DNA of 64,000 nt from Mesorhizobium loti (GTDB lineage: Bacteria; Pseudomonadota; Alphaproteobacteria; Rhizobiales; Rhizobiaceae). The notes under the pieces were generated by a model, which saw only the letters and a list, made by a program, of their open reading frames with translations, was not told where the DNA came from and made no database searches. Numbering within the stretch: the first letter of the stretch is position 1; each line of letters begins with the position of its first letter. The stretch covers positions 217,829-281,828 of the forward strand of contig NZ_PJRO01000009.1 in NCBI RefSeq assembly GCF_002858745.1, written 5' to 3'. Positions 6,571 through 15,078 of the stretch are shown in pieces. A program made the position numbers and the translations under genes.

Positions 6571-9354
6571 TCACCATTTCACGCTGAGGCCGAGATTGCC
6601 TTCCCAAACCCGGCGCTTCTCGCCACCGAGATTGGTCGTGTAGTCGGCCGTTGCAAAGACGCTCAGCGTTTCCGAGAGCTTCGCCACCACGCCGCCACCA
6701 ACCTCCAATGATGTGCCGCCACGCTCGACATTGATCGGGTCACCACCGAAATTGATGCGGTCGGTGCCGTCGAACTCGTGCCAGAGGTTTGCCTTCAGAT
6801 AAGGTTGCAGCACGGCAGTGCCCAGCGGCATCGCGCCTTGCAGGCGCAGACCGAGGCGACCGGTAACGCTGTCGTCATTGTCGAAGGAGACAGTCGAGAA
6901 CGCATCTCTCTGCCCGTCGAGCGACAGATGTTGCCAGATCAACTGGGCTTGTGGTTCCAGCATCCATTCCGATGAAAGCTGGATGGGATAGCCGCCTTCA
7001 AGCGAAAACGTGACACCGGTTCCGTCGACATCGATACCGACGTCGCGGTTGGATGTCGCCTTGCCATCGAGCCATGTGCCCATGACGACGCCGTCCAGAT
7101 ACCAGCCGCCTGGGCCGATATGCGTCCAGTACGCGCCAAGGCTGGTGGCGTTGAGGTCGAGGTCACCGACGCTGAGATCCTTCCAACCCAGAGCCTGGCC
7201 GCGAATGTCGCCGTCCATGCGCGTGTGGCCGATGAACAAGCCGGCCCGGTTCTCGTGCCCTGATGGGCCTTCCCAGCCGATCAGATCGGTGCCCGCTTGG
7301 AAACCGAACAGATGGCCATCAAAGGTTGGCGCGATGTTGCCGCCCCATTTCACTTGCGTGTCCTGGCCGAACACACGGCCCCAACTGCCGGGCACCATGC
7401 CGACGCCGCCGAGCAGGACCTGCTCGCCGCGCCGCTCGTGGAAGGTGCCGAGATTGGCGCTCATCAGATAATAGCCGGCTGGTGGCAGCACCGCGTAGGT
7501 CGGCACTTCTATGCGGTAGAGCGGCACGGCAGTGCCGGTGACGCGCGTGGCGCCAGGTGATGGCGGCGCGACACTTCCGTCCGTCGGTGGTGTCGTCGTC
7601 GGCACGTCCGGCGGCGGCGGCGGCGGATCGGGCGGCGCCACCGCAGGTGGTGGTGGCGGCGCGATAGGCTGCGGATCGGTCGTATTGACCGGAGGAGCCG
7701 GATCCACCGGATTGGGGTTGCCCGGCGTGGCCTCCGGTGGCACCGGCGGCGGCGGCGCGACGGGTGGTGGTGCCGGTGGTTCAGCCTCGGGTGGTGTCGG
7801 TTGTGGTGGTGGCGGTGTCGGCTCCAGCGGATCGGGCGCCGGGGCCGGATTGGATGTGATCAGCGTCGAGCGCAGATACCAGTTCTCGTTGCTGCCCGCG
7901 CTGACGCCGCCTTTGAAAAGGTAGTATTCGTAAGCGCCGGCTGCGACCGGCCCGTTGAGCGCGAAGGCGTTGGCGGTGGTGGAGCCCCCGTTCACAGCCT
8001 GCACCACCATGATGCCATCCTGCGTCGTGGCTGCACCGGCACCGCCGACATTGACAACGGTGATGCTGGTTCCGCCGCCTGCGGTGCCGCCGGAAATGAC
8101 AAATTTGTCGGAAGCTGAAGAATCGTCGCCGAGCGCGGTCTGCAGCAGCAGAAGGCCATCATTGCCGGTGTAGTTGCCGGCGACAGTGAAGGTGTCGGTC
8201 AGGCTGCTGCCGCCATTGGTGAGATCGATGCGCCCGGCATTGACGACATTGGCAAGTTGTCCTGCCGTGAACGCCGAGACGCCGCCATTGCCGCCGCCGC
8301 CGTAAAGCGTGCTGGTCGCATCGACATTGAGTATGCCCGTGCCCGTGCCGGTATCGCCGAGAGCCAGTGTCCCGCCGAATTTCAGTTCGGTATCGTTGGT
8401 GGCGTTGACGGTTTCCCAGTTCTGCAGCCGCGAAACATTGGAAAAGTCAACGTTGGAGAGGGTGATGGCATCGGTGCCGAGCCCGCCGCTGATCGCTTTC
8501 GTCGCACCGAGATTGCCGTTGTTGAGGTTGCTCAGCGTAGCGGTATCGTTGTCGCCGCCGAGGTCGACCGTGCCGTAGATGATGCCGCCATTGTTCCAGG
8601 TGAACGTGTCTTCTCCGAAGGAGAGCAGGACATCGCCGCCGATCGAGCCACCTGTTACCGTCACGCTGTCGTTGCCACCGCTCACGCTGATATTGCCGCC
8701 GATCGTGCCGCCCGAAATGATGACGGTATCCTGGTCGAAGCCGGTGACGAGGTTTCGATCGATCGTGCCGCCGGACATGTTGAAGTAGTTCTTGTCGAGC
8801 TTCATGTTGACGCGCCCGATGCGTCCGCCACTCATGAAGGCTTGGTCGCCGTCGTCAAAAAAATCGACGATACGCCCGTTCGACATAAAGAAAGTGTCTA
8901 GCGCATCGCCCTGGTTGAGCGAGCCGATCTGACCACCGCTCATCTGGAAATTGTCGATGCCGGTGCCTTGTTGGACGTTGCCGTTCACCGTGCCTGCGCC
9001 GATGACGAAGCTGTCCTGGCCGTCGCCCTGATCCACCGTGCCGGTGATGGTGCCGGATTGCATTTCGATGCGGTCCGCGCCGGCACCGTAGGTGACATTG
9101 CCGGTGATCTGTCCGGTGCCGCCGGCGGGAAAGGTCAGGGTGTTGTTGCCGCCGGTATCGACAAGGTTGCCGACCGTCGTGCCGCTGTCGCAGATGACGG
9201 TGTCATCGCCGGGCGATGTGGAAAGCACGCAGGCAGCCGAAGCGGGCGAGGCCGGCAGGAAGCCGAGAAAGAGAGAAGTGGAAGCCAGCAATCCGAGCTT
9301 TCCACACACGGATAACCGGACCCGGGTCGGCTGGGTCGAGTGGTGTTGCCGCAT
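6571..9354 (-). CDS. Autotransporter outer-membrane beta-barrel protein
   Basis: A 927-residue type Va secreted protein. The N terminus has a long charged signal region ending in LPASPASAA near residue 40. The passenger, roughly residues 50-300, is made of about a dozen ~20-residue repeats of the form xGxIxGxVxxGxGxDxFxx (for example SGGTIGGNISVSGGNDSV), which would form a right-handed beta-helix. A Pro-rich hinge follows at about residues 510-620. The C-terminal ~280 residues form the translocating barrel and end in LSVKW, an aromatic terminus as required for BAM insertion. ATG 9354 with GAGAGG upstream is preferred over an extended frame to 9486. Adhesion is a common role; the target is unknown. 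Confidence 0.9.
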   Translation of the reverse strand: MRQHHSTQPTRVRLSVCGKLGLLASTSLFLGFLPASPASAACVLSTSPGDDTVICDSGTTVGNLVDTGGNNTLTFPAGGTGQITGNVTYGAGADRIEMQSGTITGTVDQGDGQDSFVIGAGTVNGNVQQGTGIDNFQMSGGQIGSLNQGDALDTFFMSNGRIVDFFDDGDQAFMSGGRIGRVNMKLDKNYFNMSGGTIDRNLVTGFDQDTVIISGGTIGGNISVSGGNDSVTVTGGSIGGDVLLSFGEDTFTWNNGGIIYGTVDLGGDNDTATLSNLNNGNLGATKAISGGLGTDAITLSNVDFSNVSRLQNWETVNATNDTELKFGGTLALGDTGTGTGILNVDATSTLYGGGGNGGVSAFTAGQLANVVNAGRIDLTNGGSSLTDTFTVAGNYTGNDGLLLLQTALGDDSSASDKFVISGGTAGGGTSITVVNVGGAGAATTQDGIMVVQAVNGGSTTANAFALNGPVAAGAYEYYLFKGGVSAGSNENWYLRSTLITSNPAPAPDPLEPTPPPPQPTPPEAEPPAPPPVAPPPPVPPEATPGNPNPVDPAPPVNTTDPQPIAPPPPPAVAPPDPPPPPPDVPTTTPPTDGSVAPPSPGATRVTGTAVPLYRIEVPTYAVLPPAGYYLMSANLGTFHERRGEQVLLGGVGMVPGSWGRVFGQDTQVKWGGNIAPTFDGHLFGFQAGTDLIGWEGPSGHENRAGLFIGHTRMDGDIRGQALGWKDLSVGDLDLNATSLGAYWTHIGPGGWYLDGVVMGTWLDGKATSNRDVGIDVDGTGVTFSLEGGYPIQLSSEWMLEPQAQLIWQHLSLDGQRDAFSTVSFDNDDSVTGRLGLRLQGAMPLGTAVLQPYLKANLWHEFDGTDRINFGGDPINVERGGTSLEVGGGVVAKLSETLSVFATADYTTNLGGEKRRVWEGNLGLSVKW

Positions 9355-9614
9355 AAATGTCGTCCCTCTCAAGTGCCTGTTTTGTTGGTCTATGAACCTT
9401 TCGTCTCGACAAACCCCATTGATGCCCCCGCACCGCCGATCAGGCTGACTGCCACAAAGAAGCCATGATTTGCCATGGGCTTCCAAACACGGTTTGTTGC
9501 CATGGTTTATAATTTGCGAATATTCGGAAATACGGACTTTTTGGCAAGCCCCGGCTTTTCTTGAAACATTCTCGCAAAATCGTATTGCTTGGCGGTGGAC
9601 AGGACAGGGCGCCT

Positions 9615-10940
9615 ATGACGATCACCGACACATCCGGCCTCGCCTTGACGGGCGCTTCAGCGAGTGCTCAGGCGCTCTATCTGCGTGGCCTTTCCGAACT
9701 GCAGCGCTTCGTCGGCGATCCCGTCGGTTCGGTCGATCAGGCGATCGCCGCGGCGCCAGAGTTTGTCATGGCGCATGTGATGAAAGGCTATCTGTTCGGT
9801 CTGGCGACAGAGCGTGAAGCGATGGCTGTCGTGCGTGCCTGCCATGAGGTGGCGTTGCCACTTGCGGCAACTGCGCGAGAGCAGGCCCATGTCGTGGCGC
9901 TCGGCCATCTGGCTGCGGGACATTGGCACGAAGCCTCGCGTGTTCTGGAAGACCTCACAATCGAATTCCCACTCGATGCCCTTGCCTTGCAGGCTGGGCA
10001 CCAGATCGACTTCTTCACCGGCAACGCCCGCATGCTGCGCGACCGCATCGGCCGTGCCCTTCCGGCCTGGGACAAGGCGATGCCGGGCTGTCACGCCATT
10101 CTCGGCATGCAGGCCTTCGGGCTGGAAGAAACGGGTGACTACAAGCGCGCCGAACAGTTTGGCCGCGCCGCCATCGAACTCGAACCGCGCGACGGCTGGG
10201 CGCAGCATGCGGTGGCGCATGTCATGGAAATGCAGAGCCGCCAGCGCGACGGCATCGCCTGGATGCATGCCAACAAGGAAGGTTGGACGCGAGAGAGCTT
10301 CCTGCAGGTGCACAACTGGTGGCATCTGGCACTGTTCCATTACGACCTCGGCGAGACCGAAGAGGTGCTTTCGTTGTTCGACGGGCCGATCTACGGCAAA
10401 CGCTCGACGCTGTCGCTCAACATGGTCGACGCCTCCGCGATCCTCTGGCGCCTGCATCTCGGCGGCGTCGATGTCGGCAACCGCTGGGCGGATCTCGCCG
10501 CCAACTGGGCGCCGAAGGCGGCTGCCGGCAACTACGCCTTCAACGATGCCCACGCCATGATGGCCTTTGTTGGGGCCGGACTGGACACACCGGCAAGAAC
10601 GCTGCTCGAAACACAGCGCGAGGCGATGCAGGCCGGTGACGACAATGCTGCTTTCACACGCGATGTCGGCTATCCGGTGACGCTGGCAATGAAGGCCTTC
10701 GGCGAAGGCAACTATGCAGAGACCGTAAGGCTGCTGCGGCCGATCCGCGCTGTCGCGCACAGCTTCGGTGGCAGCCACGCGCAGCGCGATGTCATCGATC
10801 TGACGTTGATCGAGGCTGCGCTGCGTGATGGCAACACGCCGCTGGCAAGGGCGCTGACGGCCGAACGCGTGTTCGCCCGGCCTGAAAGCCCGTTGTCGAC
10901 CCTGTTCACACGGCGTGCTGCGGCCCTGGACGTGAATTGA
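9615..10940 (+). CDS. Tetratricopeptide repeat protein, TTC38-like
   Basis: A 441-residue soluble protein with helical repeats throughout and no signal peptide. Recognisable segments are AIAAAPEFVMAHVMKGYLF, GDYKRAEQFGRAAIELEP and HNWWHLALFHYDLG, which resemble the TTC38 family of TPR-like proteins found in bacteria and animals. No catalytic motif is visible and the molecular function of the family is not established. The ATG at 9615 follows AGGACAGGG; an upstream frame to 9561 is less likely. The gene is divergent from the autotransporter and in the same direction as xylB, but a palindrome separates it from xylB. Confidence 0.8.
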   Translation: MTITDTSGLALTGASASAQALYLRGLSELQRFVGDPVGSVDQAIAAAPEFVMAHVMKGYLFGLATEREAMAVVRACHEVALPLAATAREQAHVVALGHLAAGHWHEASRVLEDLTIEFPLDALALQAGHQIDFFTGNARMLRDRIGRALPAWDKAMPGCHAILGMQAFGLEETGDYKRAEQFGRAAIELEPRDGWAQHAVAHVMEMQSRQRDGIAWMHANKEGWTRESFLQVHNWWHLALFHYDLGETEEVLSLFDGPIYGKRSTLSLNMVDASAILWRLHLGGVDVGNRWADLAANWAPKAAAGNYAFNDAHAMMAFVGAGLDTPARTLLETQREAMQAGDDNAAFTRDVGYPVTLAMKAFGEGNYAETVRLLRPIRAVAHSFGGSHAQRDVIDLTLIEAALRDGNTPLARALTAERVFARPESPLSTLFTRRAAALDVN

Positions 10941-10970
10941 CCTGATCCGGCCCTTAAAGTAGAACAGGCA

Positions 10971-11001
10971 GTTATATTTTTCGAAGCTCGAAAAATATAA
11001 C
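10971..11001. promoter_or_regulatory. Perfect 14-bp-arm palindrome upstream of xylB
   Basis: GTTATATTTTTCGA, three bases, then TCGAAAAATATAAC: a perfect inverted repeat ending 52 bases before the xylulokinase start. It is AT-rich in GC-rich DNA and has no T run on the plus-strand side, so an operator for a sugar-responsive repressor is more likely than a terminator. No repressor gene is adjacent. Confidence 0.65.
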
Positions 11002-11053
11002 AAGGTGCGATGAGACAGCATCGGTCGCAGGTTGACCACACGGGGAGGAAGAC

Positions 11054-12505
11054 ATGTATCTCGGGCTCGATCTCGGCACCTCCGGCGTCAAGGCGCTGCT
11101 GATTGATGACGAGCAGGCCATAATCGGTGCGGGTCATGCCTCGCTAGACGTCTCGCGTCCGCATCATGGCTGGTCGGAACAGGATTCCGCCGAATGGGTT
11201 CGCGCCTGCCGCGAGGCCATTGCCGAGTTGCGGGTAGCTCATGCCAGGGAATTCGCGGCGATCAAGGGCATCGGCCTGTCCGGCCAGATGCATGGCGCGA
11301 CATTGCTCGACGCCGCCGATTCGGTGCTGCGGCCCTGCATCCTGTGGAACGATACGCGCAGTTTCGCTGAGGCGGCGAAACTCGATGCCGATCCACGCTT
11401 CCGCAAGCTCACCGGCAACGTCGTCTTTCCGGGTTTCACAGCGCCGAAACTCGCCTGGGTGAAAGCAAACGAACCGGCCATTTTCGACAAGGTCGCGAAG
11501 GTCCTGTTGCCGAAGGACTATCTGCGCTTCTGGCTGACCGGCGAGCACATTTCCGAAATGTCGGATTCGGCCGGCACCTCCTGGCTCGATGTCGAAAAGC
11601 GGCGCTGGTCGCTTGAGCTCCTGGCCGCCACAGAGCTCGACGAAAAACACATGCCGGCGCTGGTCGAAGGCACCGAGAGAGCAGGCGGGTTGCGTGCAGA
11701 TCTCGCTTCGGAATGGGGCGTGAGTGCCGGCATTCCGATTGCCGGCGGCGCCGGCGACAATGCCGCTTCCGCTTGCGGCATGGGCACGGTTGGAGCAGGA
11801 CATGCCTTTGTTTCGCTGGGCACGTCAGGCGTGTTGTTTGCGGCCAACGCTTCTTATCTGCCCAATCCGCAAAGCGCGGTGCACACTTTCTGCCATGCCT
11901 TGCCGGCGGCCTGGCACCAGATGGGTGTCATCCTGTCGGCGACGGATTCGCTCAACTGGCTCTCGGACATCACCGGCAAAAGTGCCGGCGACTTGACCGG
12001 CGAACTCGGCGATGAACTCAAGGCACCAAGCGGCGTCACCTTCCTGCCTTATCTGTCGGGCGAACGTACGCCGCACAACGACGCCGCCATTCGCGGCGCC
12101 TTTATCGGCCTCGAGCATGAATCGCATCGTACGGCGCTGACACAGGCCGTTGTGGAGGGCGTCGCCTTTGCCTTCCGCGACAGCCTCGAGGCCTTGCGGA
12201 CAGCGGGAACGACACTGGAGCGTGTGACGGCGATCGGCGGCGGCTCGCGCTCGCGCTATTGGCTGAGGGCGATTGCCACGGCGCTTGGCATTCCGGTCGA
12301 TGTACCTGCCGATGGTGACTTCGGCGCTGCGTTCGGCGCGGCGCGGCTTGGCCTCATCGCGGCAAGCGGCGCAGACCCGTTCGCTGTCTGCACGGCCCCT
12401 GCCATTGCAGCGACCATCGAGCCGGAGAAGGCGTTGGCTGGCGCTTTCGAGGATGCCTACAAGCGCTACAGCGCGCTTTATCCTGCGATCCGCGGGACGA
12501 TATAG
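11054..12505 (+). CDS. xylB: Xylulokinase
   Basis: A 483-residue FGGY-family sugar kinase, phosphorylating D-xylulose to xylulose 5-phosphate, which enters the pentose phosphate pathway. It starts with the phosphate-1 motif MYLGLDLGTSGVKALL. Other family landmarks are GLSGQMHGA, WNDTRS, GGAGDNAASACGMG and AIGGGSRSRYW. The SGQMHG segment is typical of xylulokinases rather than glycerol kinases. ATG 11054 has GGGGAGGA upstream. No xylose isomerase or xylose transporter is present beside it, so it appears to be an isolated gene under the upstream palindrome. Confidence 0.93.
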   Translation: MYLGLDLGTSGVKALLIDDEQAIIGAGHASLDVSRPHHGWSEQDSAEWVRACREAIAELRVAHAREFAAIKGIGLSGQMHGATLLDAADSVLRPCILWNDTRSFAEAAKLDADPRFRKLTGNVVFPGFTAPKLAWVKANEPAIFDKVAKVLLPKDYLRFWLTGEHISEMSDSAGTSWLDVEKRRWSLELLAATELDEKHMPALVEGTERAGGLRADLASEWGVSAGIPIAGGAGDNAASACGMGTVGAGHAFVSLGTSGVLFAANASYLPNPQSAVHTFCHALPAAWHQMGVILSATDSLNWLSDITGKSAGDLTGELGDELKAPSGVTFLPYLSGERTPHNDAAIRGAFIGLEHESHRTALTQAVVEGVAFAFRDSLEALRTAGTTLERVTAIGGGSRSRYWLRAIATALGIPVDVPADGDFGAAFGAARLGLIAASGADPFAVCTAPAIAATIEPEKALAGAFEDAYKRYSALYPAIRGTI

Positions 12506-12512
12506 GCGCACA

Positions 12513-12532
12513 GCCCTCCCCATGGGGAGGGC
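12513..12532. terminator. Perfect 20-bp palindrome after xylB
   Basis: GCCCTCCCC next to its reverse complement forms a perfect palindrome seven bases after the xylB stop, in a convergent gap. There is no T run. It could end transcription weakly or be a short intergenic repeat. Confidence 0.5.
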
Positions 12533-12558
12533 AACGATGCTCCGCCTTATTGCACTGG

Positions 12559-12921
12559 TTATTGCGCCGGCACCTTGTCGAGAAAGCCGGTGACGCTTTT
12601 CAGCCGGCCGTTCTCGATCACGCCGATATCGGTGCCTTCGATCACCGGTTCCACGTCTTCGGGGCCGAGATTCCACGAGAAGCGGATAAACTCGCCGAAA
12701 CCGTCGGGCGTGCCGCGCAGCGAAAAACGGAAGCCCGGGAAGCGCTGCTGTACGCCCTCGATCAACTGGGTGATGCCGCCGTGGCCGTCGCCCTGCATGA
12801 TCGGGTCGCGGTAACTGACGTCCTGGGTGAAGGCGGCGTCCAGCAGGCCGGTACGGCGTGTGGCGTCGGCCTCGTTCCAGGCAGCGACGTAGTTCCGGGC
12901 GATGGTGGTGAGGTCAGTCAT
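12559..12921 (-). CDS. SnoaL/NTF2-like small protein
   Basis: A 120-residue cone-shaped NTF2-like fold protein. It has the typical start TTIARNYVAAWNEADATRRTG, the following acidic segment VSYRDPIM, and a C-terminal beta-rich half. Such proteins bind small hydrophobic ligands and some are isomerases or hydratases; the conserved Tyr/Asp pocket residues are present but no reaction can be assigned. The ATG at 12921 is preceded by AAAGGAA. The open frame upstream to 13266 overlaps the divergent acetyltransferase and is not coding. Confidence 0.8.
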   Translation of the reverse strand: MTDLTTIARNYVAAWNEADATRRTGLLDAAFTQDVSYRDPIMQGDGHGGITQLIEGVQQRFPGFRFSLRGTPDGFGEFIRFSWNLGPEDVEPVIEGTDIGVIENGRLKSVTGFLDKVPAQ

Positions 12922-13126
12922 TGTTTGGTTCCTTTGTTCCGGGTTTTGACGCTGACCTTTTCGCTCGACTGCAAAACGGAACCAATTACGCGCCAGGTAA
13001 TCGGCATGATGTTGTTCGTCGGACCGCACTGTGACGGTCCAGCGGGCGCAAAAGAAGGCGCTTGCGAAAAGTGTTGCTCCGGGCGAGACCGCCGCAAGGG
13101 CATCCGGCCTGGAGGAGCATATCGAA

Positions 13127-13636
13127 ATGACAACAGGTGACGCATCGCAGATAGGTGGGACCAAAGCTCCTGATGTTATGGTTCGGCGCGCAATCGAGGC
13201 AGATTTTCCGGATTTGAAGCGCATCTTGAGCGAGACCTTCGCAAGCACGTGGCAACCTGAAATCACGGCTGAGGCCGCACGACGCTATCTTGAGACGGAT
13301 GTCGGCGGTCGCTTCGTAGAGGAGCAGGGCCTCAATTTCCTTGTTGCTACAGTCGAAGGGGGCGTCGCCGGACTCGTCAGTTGGCAGGATGATTTCATCG
13401 ACGCCCTGCATGTCGGCACGCGCCATCAGCGTCTCGGCATCGGTCGCGCGTTGATGATGGAAGCTGAAAAAGCCATTCAGGGTGCCGGCCATGCACAGGT
13501 GCGGCTGGAGACGGACAGCTTCAACCAGCAAAGCCAGGGCTTCTACAAGGCCCTCGGCTATGAGGAGAGAGGCCGCTACCCGGATCTCGAGTGGGAGAGC
13601 GATTTGACGACGGTGCTGTTTGAAAAGAAATTCTAG
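13127..13636 (+). CDS. GNAT family N-acetyltransferase
   Basis: A 169-residue acetyltransferase. The acetyl-CoA pyrophosphate loop is HQRLGIGRALM, matching the Q/RxxGxG/A motif, and is preceded by the beta-4 strand DALHVGTR. The late segment GFYKALGYEERGRY is the usual GNAT motif B. It uses acetyl-CoA to acetylate an amine, but the substrate is unknown. The ATG at 13127 follows GGAGGAG; an upstream frame to 13031 is likely spurious because it overlaps the promoter region shared with the divergent NTF2-like gene. Confidence 0.85.
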   Translation: MTTGDASQIGGTKAPDVMVRRAIEADFPDLKRILSETFASTWQPEITAEAARRYLETDVGGRFVEEQGLNFLVATVEGGVAGLVSWQDDFIDALHVGTRHQRLGIGRALMMEAEKAIQGAGHAQVRLETDSFNQQSQGFYKALGYEERGRYPDLEWESDLTTVLFEKKF

Positions 13637-13805
13637 GAATCCGTTAGTCGGGTAACTGCGCGTGAAATGAAATCACCACATGTGCACGTTTTCGTGACGA
13701 AATTTTCTCAATATGCCACTTAATCGCCCCAACCTTGCCTTCAAGAAGCCGTCACAGGTTTCCTATATACAGGCCTCGCCAGCACGAATCGAAAGGAGGC
13801 GAAAC

Positions 13806-14009
13806 ATGCAGACCGAATATGAAATCGACGCCCTTCTGTCGCGTGAACATGCAGGCTCGGTCATCGACCGGTTGATGTCGATGCCGCGCCCTACCAGCGA
13901 TGCCAAGGTGTCGAATGAATGGGACCGCGCGGTGGCCGGCCGCTTCGAAGCACATCTTGCCAAGCAGATGCGCGACCTGATCGACGGGACAGATAACCGC
14001 GCCGCCTGA
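13806..14009 (+). CDS. Hypothetical small protein, 67 residues
   Basis: A short but well-supported gene: a strong AAAGGAGG lies seven bases before ATG 13806. The product is soluble, with acidic N and C termini, several Arg in the middle, no Cys and no membrane segment. The frame extends upstream to 13713 but that part has no ribosome site. I recognise no family. It lies convergent to the GlxA-family regulator. Confidence 0.65.
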   Translation: MQTEYEIDALLSREHAGSVIDRLMSMPRPTSDAKVSNEWDRAVAGRFEAHLAKQMRDLIDGTDNRAA

Positions 14010-14020
14010 TCCAGGCGGCC

Positions 14021-15001
14021 CTAGCTGCCCCTTACCTTCGTCGGCGCTTCGCCGAACGCTTTCGAAAATGCTCTTGAAAATGCCGCCGCGGATGAAAATC
14101 CCGTCCGTTCGGCAATGTCGGCCATGGCGATGCGTGTATCCACCACTAGTCGCCTGGCCGCACCGAGCCTCAGTCGCAGATAGTAGGCGCCTGGCGTCTC
14201 GTCGATCGAAGAGCGAAAGATGCTCTCCAGCGTGCGGGCGGTAACGCCCGCACGCCTGGCGATCGCGGCGATCGTCAGCGGTTGGTCGACATGCACTTCC
14301 ATCAGTCGGATTGCTTGGGCAAGGCGTGGATCGTAACCATCGAGCCGGCCGAGCGAGACCAGTGGCTGCGCGTCGGTTGCCGCGCGGGCCTGATCGTAAA
14401 TGAAGACACTGGCGACATCGAGCGCCACTGCCATGCCGAGCCGGGAGCGCACCAGATGCAGCATCAGGTCGAAGGTCGGCGAGGCACCGCCTGACGTGAA
14501 GACAGGGCCGTCGATGACGTAGCGATCCGGCCGCACATCGGCACCCGGGAAAGCCGCGGTGAAATCTTCCATGTCCTCCCAATGGGTGGTGGCGCTGCGT
14601 CCTTCCAGCAGGCCGGCCCGGCCAACCAGCCAGGTTCCGGCCTCGATACCACCCACGGCACGTGCTGTGCGTGCCGCCCGCCTCAACCCGGCCAACAGCG
14701 CCGATGTGGCATAATTCTGTGTGCCGAAGCCGGCGATCACCACCAGCATATCCGTTGCTTCAGCCGGGTCGAAACGCCCTGAAACGGCGACGGGAAGGCC
14801 ACAAGTGGTCACCGGTGCGTCGCCCGTCATGGAGACGAGCCGGTAGTCGAACAGCGTCTCGCCGGTGATGCGATTGGCCGCCCGCAACGGGTCGAGCGCG
14901 GAAGCCACGCACATGATCGACGAACCGGAGAAAACGAGAAACGTCACCCTGAGCGGCGCGCGCTCGGCAAGAAAGATTGAAGATCTTTCGGTTTTTATCA
15001 T
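14021..15001 (-). CDS. cdhR: GlxA-family regulator, CdhR-like
   Basis: A 326-residue regulator with an N-terminal DJ-1/PfpI-like ligand domain (about residues 15-190) and a C-terminal AraC-type DNA-binding domain with two helix-turn-helices (about 220-320; PLTIAAIARRAGVTARTLE and MADIAERTGFSSAAAFSRAF). This architecture is that of CdhR, the carnitine-responsive activator of carnitine dehydrogenase genes in Pseudomonas. It is divergent from the BKACE gene, with a 77-base shared promoter region, which strongly suggests that it controls the carnitine genes. The start at 15001 lacks a clear ribosome site. The name is inferred from context and architecture. Confidence 0.8.
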   Translation of the reverse strand: MIKTERSSIFLAERAPLRVTFLVFSGSSIMCVASALDPLRAANRITGETLFDYRLVSMTGDAPVTTCGLPVAVSGRFDPAEATDMLVVIAGFGTQNYATSALLAGLRRAARTARAVGGIEAGTWLVGRAGLLEGRSATTHWEDMEDFTAAFPGADVRPDRYVIDGPVFTSGGASPTFDLMLHLVRSRLGMAVALDVASVFIYDQARAATDAQPLVSLGRLDGYDPRLAQAIRLMEVHVDQPLTIAAIARRAGVTARTLESIFRSSIDETPGAYYLRLRLGAARRLVVDTRIAMADIAERTGFSSAAAFSRAFSKAFGEAPTKVRGS

Positions 15002-15078
15002 GTTTGTTTCGTAAAACGCAAAACAGACTTCGGCAAGCGGCGCAATGATCCGTCAAAAGCATTTCGGGAGGAAAAGCG
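15002..15078. promoter_or_regulatory. Divergent promoter region of the carnitine locus
   Basis: This short gap must carry the promoters of the regulator and of the BKACE operon. It contains the AT-rich imperfect dyad TTTGTTTCGTAAAACGCAAAA near 15003-15023, a candidate binding site for the CdhR-like activator, and the strong ribosome site GGGAGGA of the BKACE gene. Confidence 0.5.

Noticed and set aside
7520-7860. GGT/GGC-rich low-complexity DNA as a separate repeat element
   Set aside because: It is explained by the Pro-rich hinge of the autotransporter on the minus strand.
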